Source: Planctomycetaceae bacterium
GTDB lineage: Bacteria > Planctomycetota > Phycisphaerae > Phycisphaerales > SM1A02
Assembly (NCBI GenBank): GCA_027488265.1
Contig: JAIYCA010000085.1
Location: forward strand, 1 to 13,504
Length of the DNA stretch: 13,504 nt
Reading direction: 5' to 3'
Shown: in pieces, positions 1-6,993 of the stretch
Layout: every line of letters begins with the position of its first letter
Numbering within the stretch: position 1 is the first letter of the stretch
Made by a program: the position numbers and the translations under genes
Notes under the pieces: generated by a model
Seen by the model: only the letters and a program-made list of their open reading frames with translations
Told to the model about the DNA's origin: nothing
The model's database searches: none

Positions 1-2385
1 CGGCCATGGATTCGCGAGTATGAGTGTGCCCTCTTGCATCGCGCGACGCGCGGTCGCAAAGCCTGGATCTACGCGGAATCCTGCGCGCAACTCGAGAAGC
101 GCGCGATCAACTCCTTCGACGAAGACGATCTCGCGTCCGAGCGGAATCGGATGTCCGTCGCGGCTTGGTGCAATCAAGCGTCCACGCCCCCAAAGATCGG
201 TCGCTTGCACCGGCTGACTACCGAGCGCGATCGGAAGCGTGTCCGAAACTGTGCCGCCGTCGGTGACTTCCGATGCGACGCCACCGTCGCGCCACAGCAC
301 AAGCACCGTGCCGCGCGGACCATCACCGAGAAGCGCACGAACACCGTCTGCAATCGGAATTTCTGCAACAAATCGACGGCCGCAGAGTCGCGTCGAGATC
401 TGTCGCCACGCAGCGAGTTCAAGCGGCGGACCTGGAATCGGCGGCAGCGTTTCCGCGCGCACTTCGACCGAAACCGCATCGAATCCCACACGCCACGCAT
501 CAATCGCACGAAGTCCGATGTCAATCGCACGCTCACGATCCTCAATCGTTCCTGGCTCAAGCGGCACGATGCGCACCATGCCGCGCGCACCTGTCGGGAA
601 GCCTTCGTACATCTCGCCCGCGCTTTCGCGCCACGCAGGCTCCGCAACGATTTCAAGCGTGTGGCGCCCGATTTCAAGCGTGTCTTTGATCTCAGGAGTC
701 AACGGCTCGCCTGGCCACCACGGCACACCAACCGAAGGACCTGCGATGGATTCGCCAAGCGTTCGTGCGACTCCGTCCACGCGCGCGGAAAGCCCTTCGC
801 GCGTCGCTTCGACCGGCGCATCTGCGATGAACCACTGTTCAACTTGCTGACCAAACGCGAGAAGCCACGGCTCGAGCACTGGCCGCCAACGCGCTTCTTC
901 TAACGCGAACAACGCGAGTGTGTCGTCGCCATCGATACGTTGCTCACGTGCAAGAATTTCGGGAACCGCAGCGATACGAAACATCGGCTCGACGCGACGA
1001 TCGAGTAACGCCGACACTTGCGTGCGCAATCGCTGAAGTTCATGACGAGATTCACGCGTATCCGTTGTTGATTCCCAAATCGGAATCACAACAAACGCGG
1101 CCCGCGCGAGTTCGACCGCAGCGTCGGTGCCGAACGCGCTCGACCCAAGCGACACCCCGAAACGCGGCGGCTCGTCTGGCTTGAACGGGTCATGCGGCAA
1201 CACGGCGAACCGTGCGCGGCGCACTGCGATTGGCTCATTTTCTGCGGAAAATCGCGCTTCTGCTTCGTACCAGCCCGTCGGAAGAACCGGCAACGTGAGT
1301 TGCGTTGCGCGCGCGGACGGAACCTCCGCTGTGGCAACGTGCACGATTTTGTCGGAAGCGTCACGAACACGGACATCGACTTGCGTCGAGGTCGACGCAG
1401 GATCGCTGCACCGCACAAGGAGTTGCGCGGCACGTTCTGGTTCAACGACACCGCTTCCAGTCGCTTCGAAAGACACTGCAGGCAACTGCCAGATTTCGAT
1501 GTCATCGAAATGCACGCTTCCAGCGACGTCATGTTCAACGATCGAAAAGCGCGTGTCTTCGCGGACTTTCAACGACTTTGGTTGAACGACTTCGAGCCAA
1601 ATCGTGACGCTCGCGGCGGTGTCCGGCGCCGCAGGTGGAATGACTCGCATTTCGCGCCAGTCGCCCTCGCTGCGCATGGGCTCGCAGGTATGCGGTGCTC
1701 CAAGCGGCTTTCCTTGTGCGTCGTGATATTGAAGTCCAATGCGTGCGCCAGCGTGACGAAGTCCGCTCGTGCGCGCGAATCCGGAGAGCGTGAGTTGTGC
1801 GCCAGGTTCAACCGCGACTTGTCCGGGCTTACTCGCGACGGCCATCGACGCGCCGGCAAGAGTGAAGTTCAACGACCACGCAGGCTGCGTGTCCGATGGC
1901 GGCGCCGATTGTTCACGCGGCAGCGCTACAGAACCCGCCGCGGAACTCGCTTTAGAAACCTTGCGCCCCGATCCGCGTTCGCTCTTCACCGCACCAAAGT
2001 CCGGCAGATCGGGAATCCCTGCCCCCGCAGCGCTGGCGCCTCGCGACAACGCGCGCGCCCATCCTTCGGGAAGTTCCATCGGAAACTGCTCGTTCTCTTC
2101 GAAGTCGTGGCGCACGAGTAGGCGGCGCGGAACATTGACTTCTCGGAGCGCGATTGAGTTGACATCGAACTGCGCGAGGTTGGTCGATCCGAGACTCGTA
2201 GTGCCCAAGGTCGTGCTGCCCAAACTCGTGGTTCCCAAGTTCGTGCTTCCCAAACTCGTGCTGCCGAGCTCCACGCTGCCGACCTGTGCGCCCGCAAACA
2301 TCGTGGCCTGCGCCACGGTGATATGAGCCACCGCGATCGGGGCGAAGGAGCGGAGCGTGGGTCGAATCGACATCGGGGGGTTCAT
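1..2385 (-). CDS. Secreted glycosidase-like protein with N-terminal pentad repeat (3' end outside window)
   Basis: One minus-strand frame is open from 2385 to base 1 (795 codons) with no stop, so the C-terminus is missing. The start at 2385 has GAGA about 6 nt upstream. In-frame ATGs at 2391 and 2373 are alternatives, and an in-frame TGA at 2461-2463 limits extension. Residues 1-35 look like a signal sequence: arginines, then a hydrophobic stretch ending near MFAGAQ. Residues 38-72 are a LGST-type five-residue repeat. Residues ~165-298 resemble a CBM4/9-type jelly roll, ending in HFDDIEIW. An Ig-like beta region follows (~300-400). From ~404 (PPRFGVSLGSS) the pattern suggests a TIM-barrel glycosidase fold, including a GQQVEQWF strand. 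Residues ~740-770 (PLGREIVFVEGVD) resemble the beta-sandwich that follows such barrels. I cannot assign catalytic residues or a GH family, so the role is inferred as extracellular polysaccharide binding or hydrolysis. The gene is divergent from the threonine aldolase gene. Confidence 0.85.
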   Translation of the reverse strand, partial: MNPPMSIRPTLRSFAPIAVAHITVAQATMFAGAQVGSVELGSTSLGSTNLGTTSLGSTTLGTTSLGSTNLAQFDVNSIALREVNVPRRLLVRHDFEENEQFPMELPEGWARALSRGASAAGAGIPDLPDFGAVKSERGSGRKVSKASSAAGSVALPREQSAPPSDTQPAWSLNFTLAGASMAVASKPGQVAVEPGAQLTLSGFARTSGLRHAGARIGLQYHDAQGKPLGAPHTCEPMRSEGDWREMRVIPPAAPDTAASVTIWLEVVQPKSLKVREDTRFSIVEHDVAGSVHFDDIEIWQLPAVSFEATGSGVVEPERAAQLLVRCSDPASTSTQVDVRVRDASDKIVHVATAEVPSARATQLTLPVLPTGWYEAEARFSAENEPIAVRRARFAVLPHDPFKPDEPPRFGVSLGSSAFGTDAAVELARAAFVVIPIWESTTDTRESRHELQRLRTQVSALLDRRVEPMFRIAAVPEILAREQRIDGDDTLALFALEEARWRPVLEPWLLAFGQQVEQWFIADAPVEATREGLSARVDGVARTLGESIAGPSVGVPWWPGEPLTPEIKDTLEIGRHTLEIVAEPAWRESAGEMYEGFPTGARGMVRIVPLEPGTIEDRERAIDIGLRAIDAWRVGFDAVSVEVRAETLPPIPGPPLELAAWRQISTRLCGRRFVAEIPIADGVRALLGDGPRGTVLVLWRDGGVASEVTDGGTVSDTLPIALGSQPVQATDLWGRGRLIAPSRDGHPIPLGREIVFVEGVDRALLELRAGFRVDPGFATARRAMQEGTLILANPWP
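2170..2274 (-). repeat. 15-bp coding tandem repeat, seven units (xxLGS pentads)
   Basis: Within the secreted protein gene, seven 15-bp units encode VELGS, TSLGS, TNLGT, TSLGS, TTLGT, TSLGS and TNLAQ. The first and last units are degenerate and the central five nearly perfect. The Leu-Gly pair is constant and positions 1, 2 and 5 are small polar residues. The spacing resembles pentapeptide-repeat proteins (consensus A-D/N-L-x-x), which form right-handed beta-helices, but seven units is very short for that fold. A flexible Ser/Thr/Gly linker after the signal peptide is an equally good reading. Confidence 0.85.
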
Positions 2386-2635
2386 CGGCATTCTCGGACA
2401 GGGACTGCAGCGCTCGTCGGACGCGCCGGCAAGACCCCGACAGAGGTAGGAGAAGATCGCTCACTCGCCCGAGCTTTCGACCACGATGCGAGAAGCCAAC
2501 AACCCTCGGATTTCCCGCGGGAAAGCGGATCTGCCCGCGTCAGGTTCGTACATTCCCCATTCCGACTGGCGGGGCCGTTTCGCTCGTGATTGGGCCAAAC
2601 GTCGGTGCCGCCTGACCTCTTTCCAGTTTCGACCC
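2386..2635. other. Divergent intergenic region with palindrome
   Basis: About 250 bp separate the minus-strand secreted protein gene from the plus-strand aldolase gene. It must hold both promoters, but I see no convincing -35/-10 pair for either. An open frame continuous with the aldolase extends back to an ATG at 2486. Its 50 extra residues are not part of the aldolase fold, so I treat this stretch as noncoding. The clearest structure is the palindrome at 2511-2524. Confidence 0.6.
2511..2524. promoter_or_regulatory. 14-bp perfect palindrome, candidate operator
   Basis: TTTCCCGCGGGAAA is identical to its reverse complement over all 14 bases. It lies about 126 bp from the secreted protein start and 111 bp from the aldolase start. 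A dimeric transcription factor is a natural candidate for such a site in a divergent promoter region. Nothing else here identifies the factor. Confidence 0.35.
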
Positions 2636-3691
2636 ATGCAGACGCCACCGATTGACCTCCGTTCCGACACCGTGACTCGCCCAACCATGGCGATGCGCGA
2701 AGCAATGATGGCCGCACCGCTCGGTGACGACGTGCTCGGCGACGAACCGACGGTGCAGGCACTCGAGGCGAAGATCGCGGCGATCTGCGGCAAAGAAGCG
2801 GCGCTCTATGTGCCCTCTGGAACGATGGCCAACCAACTCGCGATTCGTTCGGTCTGCGAACCGGGCGACGAGATCATCGCGCACAAAGAAAGCCACATCA
2901 TTCAGTATGAAACTGGTGCGCCCGCTGCGCTTTCGGGTTGCATGATCGCGATGCTCGATGGCCCGGGCGGCACGTTTGCACCAGAAGACGTACGCGCCGC
3001 GATTCGACCCAAGGATCAGCACGCGCCCATCTCGAAGATGCTTCTCCTCGAGAACACACACAACAAGGGTGGCGGCACCGTGTGGCCTGTCGATCAATTC
3101 GCAACTGTTGCGGCGGAAGGCCGCGCGTGCGGGCTGCACGTTCATATCGACGGCGCACGTTTGATGAATGCGTGCGTGGCGCTCAGTGTTGCGCCCACCG
3201 CGTTCACGCAACATGTCGACAGCGTTTCGGTGTGTTTCTCGAAGGGGCTTGGCGCTCCTGTTGGCAGCGCACTCGTCGGAAGTGCGTCGCTCATCGCGCG
3301 TGCCCGACGATTCCGCAAGATGTTCGGCGGCGCGATGCGTCAATCAGGCTTGCTCGCGGCTGCGTGCATTTATGCACTCGATCATCACGTCGCGCGACTC
3401 GCGGATGACCACGCAAACGCGCGTCGTCTCGCGCGACAGATTGCAAGTACACCAGGACTTTCGCTCGAAGGTTCGCCTGACACAATCCCAACGAACATGG
3501 TGTTTTTCAAGCTTGATGCGCGGCTAGGCACTGCGAAAGACTTCTGCGCACGCCTCGCGCAACACGGCGTGGCTGCGATCGGCATGGGACCAGCGCGCGT
3601 TCGCATGGTGACGCATCTTGATGTCAGCGCGAACGACATTGATCGCGCGGGCGAAGCAATTGCACGCGCCGCGAAAGAGGCACTGGCATGA
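2636..3691 (+). CDS. ltaE: Low-specificity L-threonine aldolase family PLP enzyme
   Basis: A 351-aa PLP-dependent enzyme of fold type I (beta-eliminating lyase/threonine aldolase family). Family members cleave L-threonine or L-allo-threonine to glycine and acetaldehyde in the cytosol. The N-terminus DLRSDTVTRPT (residues 7-17) is the family hallmark. Other landmarks are SGTMANQLA (61-69), which binds the PLP phosphate, and His83 in the position that stacks on the cofactor. HIDGAR (170-175) supplies the Asp to the pyridine nitrogen, and Lys203 in SKGLGAPVGS forms the Schiff base. RMVTHLDV near the C-terminus carries the carboxylate-binding Arg. The start at 2636 gives a protein of normal family length; an in-frame ATG at 2486 adds 50 residues with no family match. 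No Shine-Dalgarno is visible. The stop overlaps the next start (ATGA), implying coupled translation. Confidence 0.93.
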   Translation: MQTPPIDLRSDTVTRPTMAMREAMMAAPLGDDVLGDEPTVQALEAKIAAICGKEAALYVPSGTMANQLAIRSVCEPGDEIIAHKESHIIQYETGAPAALSGCMIAMLDGPGGTFAPEDVRAAIRPKDQHAPISKMLLLENTHNKGGGTVWPVDQFATVAAEGRACGLHVHIDGARLMNACVALSVAPTAFTQHVDSVSVCFSKGLGAPVGSALVGSASLIARARRFRKMFGGAMRQSGLLAAACIYALDHHVARLADDHANARRLARQIASTPGLSLEGSPDTIPTNMVFFKLDARLGTAKDFCARLAQHGVAAIGMGPARVRMVTHLDVSANDIDRAGEAIARAAKEALA

Positions 3692-4365
3692 ATTCGAGCT
3701 TGAACTACGCGGCGATTTTCGATTTGGACGGCACGCTCGTCGACAGCTACGACGCGCACTTCGAAGCGTGGCGACTCGTCAGCGCGCGTCACGGCGTGGC
3801 GGTCACCGTTGATGACTACTACGCGCATTTCGGCCGACGAAATGAAGATCTTCTGCGCGAATGCTGGCTGCGCGCAGGCCGTGGTGAACTCACGCGCGAT
3901 GAGATTCACACCCTTGATGAGGAGAAGGAATCGGCGTATCGCGAGATCGTCGCGGTGCGATTTCCGATCATGGACGGCGCGCGCGAACTCGTGGCAGGCT
4001 TGCGCGCCGACGGCTTCCGCACCGCGGTTGGTTCGTCGGGGCCGCCACTCAATGTGCAACGCGCGATCGACGGCCTCGAACTCGTCGGCGCATTCGATGC
4101 GATCGTGACCGGTCGAGATGTGAAGCGTTCGAAGCCCGATCCCGAGTGCTTCTTGCTTGCCGCTTCAAAAGTTGGCATTGAACCTGCGCGCTGCGTCGTT
4201 TTCGAAGATGCCCCTGCAGGAATCACTGCCGCGAAAGCCGCTGGCATGAAGTGCATCGCGATCACGTCGAAGGGCCACACACCTGAGCGACAAAGGGATG
4301 CTGATCTAGTTGTTCCAAATGTGCGCGCTGTGACAATTTCTGCGGTGCGCGCGCTGCTTGCGTGA
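3688..4365 (+). CDS. HAD-superfamily phosphatase/phosphomutase, beta-PGM-like
   Basis: A 225-aa HAD subfamily IA enzyme. Motif I is FDLDGTLVDS with Asp12 as nucleophile and Asp14 as acid/base. The helical cap spans about residues 17-95. Motif II is Ser116 in GSSGPP, motif III is Lys149 in KRSKPDPECF, and motif IV is Glu173-Asp174 in VFEDAPAGI for Mg2+. Spacing closely follows beta-phosphoglucomutase, but many relatives are sugar-phosphate or phosphoglycolate phosphatases, so the substrate cannot be read from the sequence. The ATG overlaps the aldolase stop by four bases, so the pair is almost certainly co-transcribed. No link to threonine or glycine metabolism is evident in the protein itself. 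Confidence 0.9.
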   Translation: MNSSLNYAAIFDLDGTLVDSYDAHFEAWRLVSARHGVAVTVDDYYAHFGRRNEDLLRECWLRAGRGELTRDEIHTLDEEKESAYREIVAVRFPIMDGARELVAGLRADGFRTAVGSSGPPLNVQRAIDGLELVGAFDAIVTGRDVKRSKPDPECFLLAASKVGIEPARCVVFEDAPAGITAAKAAGMKCIAITSKGHTPERQRDADLVVPNVRAVTISAVRALLA

Positions 4366-4387
4366 TGCTGCTGAGCGCACCGCGCGC

Positions 4388-4393
4388 TAGACT
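4388..4393 (+). promoter_or_regulatory. Candidate -10 (TAGACT) for the aminopeptidase gene
   Basis: TAGACT fits the TAnnnT core of a sigma-70-type -10 box and lies about 65 bp before the aminopeptidase ATG, just after the HAD gene. There is no clear TTGACA-like -35 at 16-18 bp, so this is weak. It would give the aminopeptidase gene its own transcript with a ~60-nt leader. Confidence 0.25.
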
Positions 4394-4406
4394 CGCGATT
4401 CACTTC

Positions 4407-4433
4407 TTCATTCATCTCTTCATTTATCTCTTC
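4407..4433 (+). repeat. 12-bp pyrimidine-rich tandem repeat in leader
   Basis: TTCATTCATCTC is followed directly by TTCATTTATCTC (one mismatch) and the first three bases of a third unit. This AT/pyrimidine-rich tract stands out in GC-rich surroundings and ends 25 bp before the aminopeptidase ATG. If the transcript begins at the TAGACT box, the repeat falls in the 5' untranslated region. Confidence 0.6.
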
Positions 4434-4458
4434 GGCCCTTCCACGAGAGTATTGACGC

Positions 4459-5577
4459 ATGGACCCTCGCTACACCAAACTCGCAGACCTTCTCGTTCGC
4501 CACTCGACCAAGCTCCAAAAGGGCGAGCATGTCCTGATTGAGTCGTTCGACATTCCTGTCGAAATGACGATCGCGTTGGTCCGCGCCGCGCGCGATGTTG
4601 GCGCGAATGCGCACGTCGCGGAGCGTTCGGGTCGCGTAATGGCCGAGCTCTATCGCAACGGTGAAGACGCGCTCAAGACCTTTGGCGAGTACGACCTCGA
4701 GCGTATGAAGCGCATGCACGCGTACATCGGATTGCGCGGCGGACACAACGTGAGCGAGCAGACGATTTGCACGGGCGAAGAAATGAAGCGCGCCGCGCGG
4801 CTCTATCAGAAGCCTGTGCACTTTGAACAGCGTGTCAATCGCACGAAGTGGTGCGTGCTTCGTTGGCCAACGCCGTCGATGGCGCAGCTCGCGGGCAAAG
4901 CGACTGAGGTTTTCGAAGACTTCTACTTCAAGGTTTGCTGCGTGGATTACGCGAAGATGGACGCTGCGTGCGCGCCGCTCGCTGAGCGCATGCGCCGCAC
5001 GGATGTCGTGCGTATTCAGGGCCCAGGCGAGACGGATCTCAGCTTCTCGATCAAGGGCGTCGGTGTTGTTCCCTGCTGCGGCGATAAGAACATTCCCGAT
5101 GGGGAATGTTTCACCGCGCCTGTGCGTGACAGCGTCAACGGCGTCCTTCACTACAACACGCCGACGGTCTACAACGGCCAGAGCTTCGAGAACATCCGCT
5201 TCGTCTTCAAGAACGGCAAGATCGTGGAAGCGTCGTGCCAAGGCGACTCCGCGAAGCTCAACGAGATCTTGGACACCGACGAAGGCGCGCGATACATCGG
5301 CGAATTTGCGATTGGTTTCAATCCGCATATCACCCATGCGATGAAGGACATTCTCTTCGACGAGAAGATCGCGGGCTCGTTCCACTTCACGCCTGGCCGT
5401 TGCTACGAAGAAACCGAGAATCACAATCGCAGCGAGATTCACTGGGATCTCGTGTGCATTCAGCGCGCAGATCACGGTGGCGGCACGATTTCGTTCGATG
5501 GTGAAGTCATTCGCAAGGACGGCATTTTCGTGCCGACGGAATTGCAAGGACTGAACCCTGATCGACTCGGTGCGTGA
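4459..5577 (+). CDS. M29-family metallo-aminopeptidase (thermophilic aminopeptidase/AmpS-like)
   Basis: A 372-aa cytosolic exopeptidase that removes N-terminal amino acids using two divalent metal ions. The M29 ligand set is visible in order: Glu216 in PDGECFTAP, Glu282 in IGEFAIGFN, His309 in GSFHF, Tyr316 in RCYEE, and His328 with Asp330 in SEIHWDLV. The E-to-E spacing of 66 residues matches what I recall for the Thermus enzyme. There is no signal peptide. The N-terminal half (RYTKLADLLVRHSTKLQKGEHVLIES) is the usual M29 substrate-lid domain, and the length is slightly short of the family's ~400-410 residues. The ATG at 4459 is preceded by a GAGAG about 10 nt upstream. The gene is separated from the HAD gene by 93 bp and converges on the formylglycine-generating enzyme gene. 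Confidence 0.92.
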   Translation: MDPRYTKLADLLVRHSTKLQKGEHVLIESFDIPVEMTIALVRAARDVGANAHVAERSGRVMAELYRNGEDALKTFGEYDLERMKRMHAYIGLRGGHNVSEQTICTGEEMKRAARLYQKPVHFEQRVNRTKWCVLRWPTPSMAQLAGKATEVFEDFYFKVCCVDYAKMDAACAPLAERMRRTDVVRIQGPGETDLSFSIKGVGVVPCCGDKNIPDGECFTAPVRDSVNGVLHYNTPTVYNGQSFENIRFVFKNGKIVEASCQGDSAKLNEILDTDEGARYIGEFAIGFNPHITHAMKDILFDEKIAGSFHFTPGRCYEETENHNRSEIHWDLVCIQRADHGGGTISFDGEVIRKDGIFVPTELQGLNPDRLGA

Positions 5578-5580
5578 GAC

Positions 5581-5752
5581 GCGAGCGGTCGTTGTTCTCG
5601 CGGTCGCCGCTGCGGCGGCGACAAGCAGCGTCGTCCACGCCAAAGCGAGCAGGTTGCGAGCGCTCGTTGTTCTCGCGGTCGCCGCTGCGGCGGCTCCCTC
5701 TGGCGTGGATCACGCGAAAGCGAGCAAGTTGCGAAGCAGGTTGCGAGCGCTC
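5581..5752. repeat. 75-bp tandem repeat (two units plus partial) between convergent genes
   Basis: Unit 1 is 5581-5655 and unit 2 is 5656-5730. They share about 62 of 75 bases, with 38 of the first 39 identical. A further GCGAGCGCTC, the unit's opening motif, recurs at 5743-5752, and AAGCAGGTT at 5734-5742 echoes the unit's end. The last copy overlaps the minus-strand stop codon of the formylglycine-generating enzyme gene. Each unit contains a GC-rich inverted repeat, so the array may act as a bidirectional terminator or belong to a dispersed palindromic repeat family. Confidence 0.8.
5603..5622. terminator. GC-rich hairpin in repeat unit 1, possible terminator
   Basis: GTCGCCGC and GCGGCGAC form a perfect 8-bp stem around a TGCG loop, starting 25 bp after the aminopeptidase stop. 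No T-run follows on either strand, so it is not a textbook intrinsic terminator. Position between convergent genes is the main support. The equivalent hairpin in unit 2 (5681-5694) keeps only a 5-bp stem. Confidence 0.35.
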
Positions 5753-6944
5753 AAGTCTTGCCGCGCATCGCAGGCGTCATCACGCAGCGAAATCCGAGAT
5801 GTTCCATCGCGGAGTCCGGCGTGGATGCCATGCGCGCGCTTGGTCGGTAGCTCGCGCAGTAGCTGTCGTTGCACAAGAAACTCCCGCCACGATGAACGCG
5901 CGACACTGGCGCGTGCGGGTTGCGCGGATCGTGCGTTTTCGCGGGGCCAGTTGGATTCACCACGACTGCGTTCGGCGTGGCCGTTCCCACACGCTCCGCA
6001 TACGCGCGATCGCTGTAGAGATCGAGGCACCACTCCCACACGTTTCCTGCGACTTGATAAAGGCCGTAGCCATTCGGCGGATACATGCGCACCGGCGCCG
6101 TTCGCGTGAAACCATCGAACGCGAGATTCCTCCACGGAAAATCGCCTTGCCAGATGTTGCAGCGCCACGGCTTTCCCGCGCCAGGATCAACGGGTTCATT
6201 GCCCCACACGTTCACGCGGCCATCGAAGCCACCGCGTGCCGCAAACTCCCATTCCGCTTCGGTTGGCAGACGTTTGCCTGCCCACTTGCAGTACGCGATC
6301 GCATCGTCAAAGGCGATGTGAACGGCGGGATGGTCGTCTTTGCCCTCGATCGAACTCGCTGGTCCTTGTGGATGACGCCAACATGCGCCGGGCGTCCAAC
6401 GCCACCACTGCGCGAAATCGCGCTGATCAACCGCTGTTTCTGTTTGGTGAAAAACGAGCGAGCCTGGAACAAGCATCTCATCCGGCGGCTTCGGCGTGCC
6501 CTCAGGGACTTGCTTCTTCAACTCGTTCCAATCAACGGGGCGCTCAGCGATCGTCTTGTAGCCCGTCGCTTCGACGAACTTTCGAAACTGCGCGTTGGTC
6601 ACTTCCGTCGCGTCCATCCAGAAGCCATCGACGCGCACGCGGTGCACGGGGCTTTCGTCTGGTCGCGCGAGCGGATCGGTGGAGCCCATCGAAAACTCAC
6701 CGCCTGGAATCCACACCATTCCTTCGGGTGGCGGCATCGTCGCTGGATCGGCCGCTTCGACGCTCGGCGCGCGCTTCACTGGCGCGGCGGCGTCGGTCGG
6801 CGGCGTTGTCGGTGGTGTTGTGGGTGGTGTTGTGGGTGGCGCGATTGCTTGGTCGCGCGGTGCTTCCGACACGGTCGCGCGGTCTGAGTCGAGCGCGTGC
6901 GGGAAACCCGCAGAAATCAAGGCGATGGCGATCGAGGAAATCAT
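5751..6944 (-). CDS. Exported formylglycine-generating enzyme (SUMF1/FGE type)
   Basis: A 397-aa protein. FGEs oxidise a cysteine in sulfatase precursors to C-alpha-formylglycine using O2 and copper. The FGE-sulfatase domain runs from GMVWIPGGEFSMGS (75-88) to LGFRC (383-387). Diagnostic segments are WWRWTPGACWRHPQGPASS (180-198), DDHPAVHIAFDDAIAYCKWAGK, RLPTEAEWEFAARGG and NGYGLYQVAGNVWEW. The C-terminal GGSFLCNDSYC carries both active-site cysteines, Cys358 and Cys363, matching human SUMF1 Cys336/Cys341. That argues for a true FGE rather than a related hydroxylase, peptidase or lectin-like member. Residues 1-14 form a short hydrophobic signal-like segment; residues 35-50 are a Pro/Thr spacer. 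I chose the ATG at 6944 because upstream codons overlap the divergent gene and lack family features. A candidate TACACT -10 box lies at 6962-6967. No sulfatase gene is in the window. Confidence 0.93.
   Translation of the reverse strand: MISSIAIALISAGFPHALDSDRATVSEAPRDQAIAPPTTPPTTPPTTPPTDAAAPVKRAPSVEAADPATMPPPEGMVWIPGGEFSMGSTDPLARPDESPVHRVRVDGFWMDATEVTNAQFRKFVEATGYKTIAERPVDWNELKKQVPEGTPKPPDEMLVPGSLVFHQTETAVDQRDFAQWWRWTPGACWRHPQGPASSIEGKDDHPAVHIAFDDAIAYCKWAGKRLPTEAEWEFAARGGFDGRVNVWGNEPVDPGAGKPWRCNIWQGDFPWRNLAFDGFTRTAPVRMYPPNGYGLYQVAGNVWEWCLDLYSDRAYAERVGTATPNAVVVNPTGPAKTHDPRNPHAPVSRVHRGGSFLCNDSYCASYRPSARMASTPDSAMEHLGFRCVMTPAMRGKT
6795..6842 (-). repeat. 12-bp repeat encoding a PPTT spacer
   Basis: Four near-perfect 12-bp units encode PPTT PPTT PPTT PPT(D) in the N-terminal linker of the formylglycine-generating enzyme. 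This is a low-complexity proline/threonine tether between the signal-like segment and the catalytic domain. Copy number may vary by slippage. Confidence 0.8.
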
Positions 6945-6961
6945 CGGGTGCACGGGGTGCG

Positions 6962-6967
6962 AGTGTA
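6962..6967 (-). promoter_or_regulatory. Candidate -10 (TACACT) for the formylglycine-generating enzyme gene
   Basis: On the minus strand TACACT lies 17 bp before the ATG at 6944, within the 49-bp gap to the divergent gene. No clear -35 element is visible. A start site from here would give a leader of roughly 10 nt. Confidence 0.3.
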
Positions 6968-6981
6968 CGTCGATCGCGCGG

Positions 6982-6987
6982 TACTCT
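6982..6987 (+). promoter_or_regulatory. Candidate -10 (TACTCT), leaderless start of 121-aa gene
   Basis: TACTCT ends six bases before the ATG at 6994, so a transcript would begin at or next to the start codon. The same hexamer sits at 7488-7493, just before the ABC ATPase start. No Shine-Dalgarno is present before 6994, which agrees with a leaderless message. Confidence 0.35.
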
Positions 6988-6993
6988 TCCACC

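Noticed and set aside
34..903. Plus-strand open frame of 289 codons, and another at 1192-2121
   Set aside because: Both lie antisense to the continuous minus-strand secreted protein gene. Their translations are Arg/Cys/His-rich with no domain pattern, typical of shadow frames in GC-rich DNA.
2570..2600. tRNA-like or other structured RNA in the divergent intergenic region
   Set aside because: No cloverleaf arms, T-loop GTTCRA-type motif or riboswitch core could be assembled from the sequence.
2486..2635. 50-codon N-terminal extension of the threonine aldolase
   Set aside because: The extension has no family counterpart and contains the 14-bp palindrome; the hallmark DLRSDT motif sits at its normal distance from the 2636 start.
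4420..5643. Minus-strand open frame of 407 codons
   Set aside because: It is antisense to the aminopeptidase gene, which has a complete metal-ligand set. The antisense product shows only compositional bias.
5581..5752. CRISPR array
   Set aside because: Only two long 75-bp units without spacer-repeat alternation; the similarity runs across the whole unit and there are no cas genes.
5574..6887. Plus-strand open frame of 437 codons
   Set aside because: It is antisense to the formylglycine-generating enzyme gene with its catalytic cysteines, and begins inside the 75-bp repeat.
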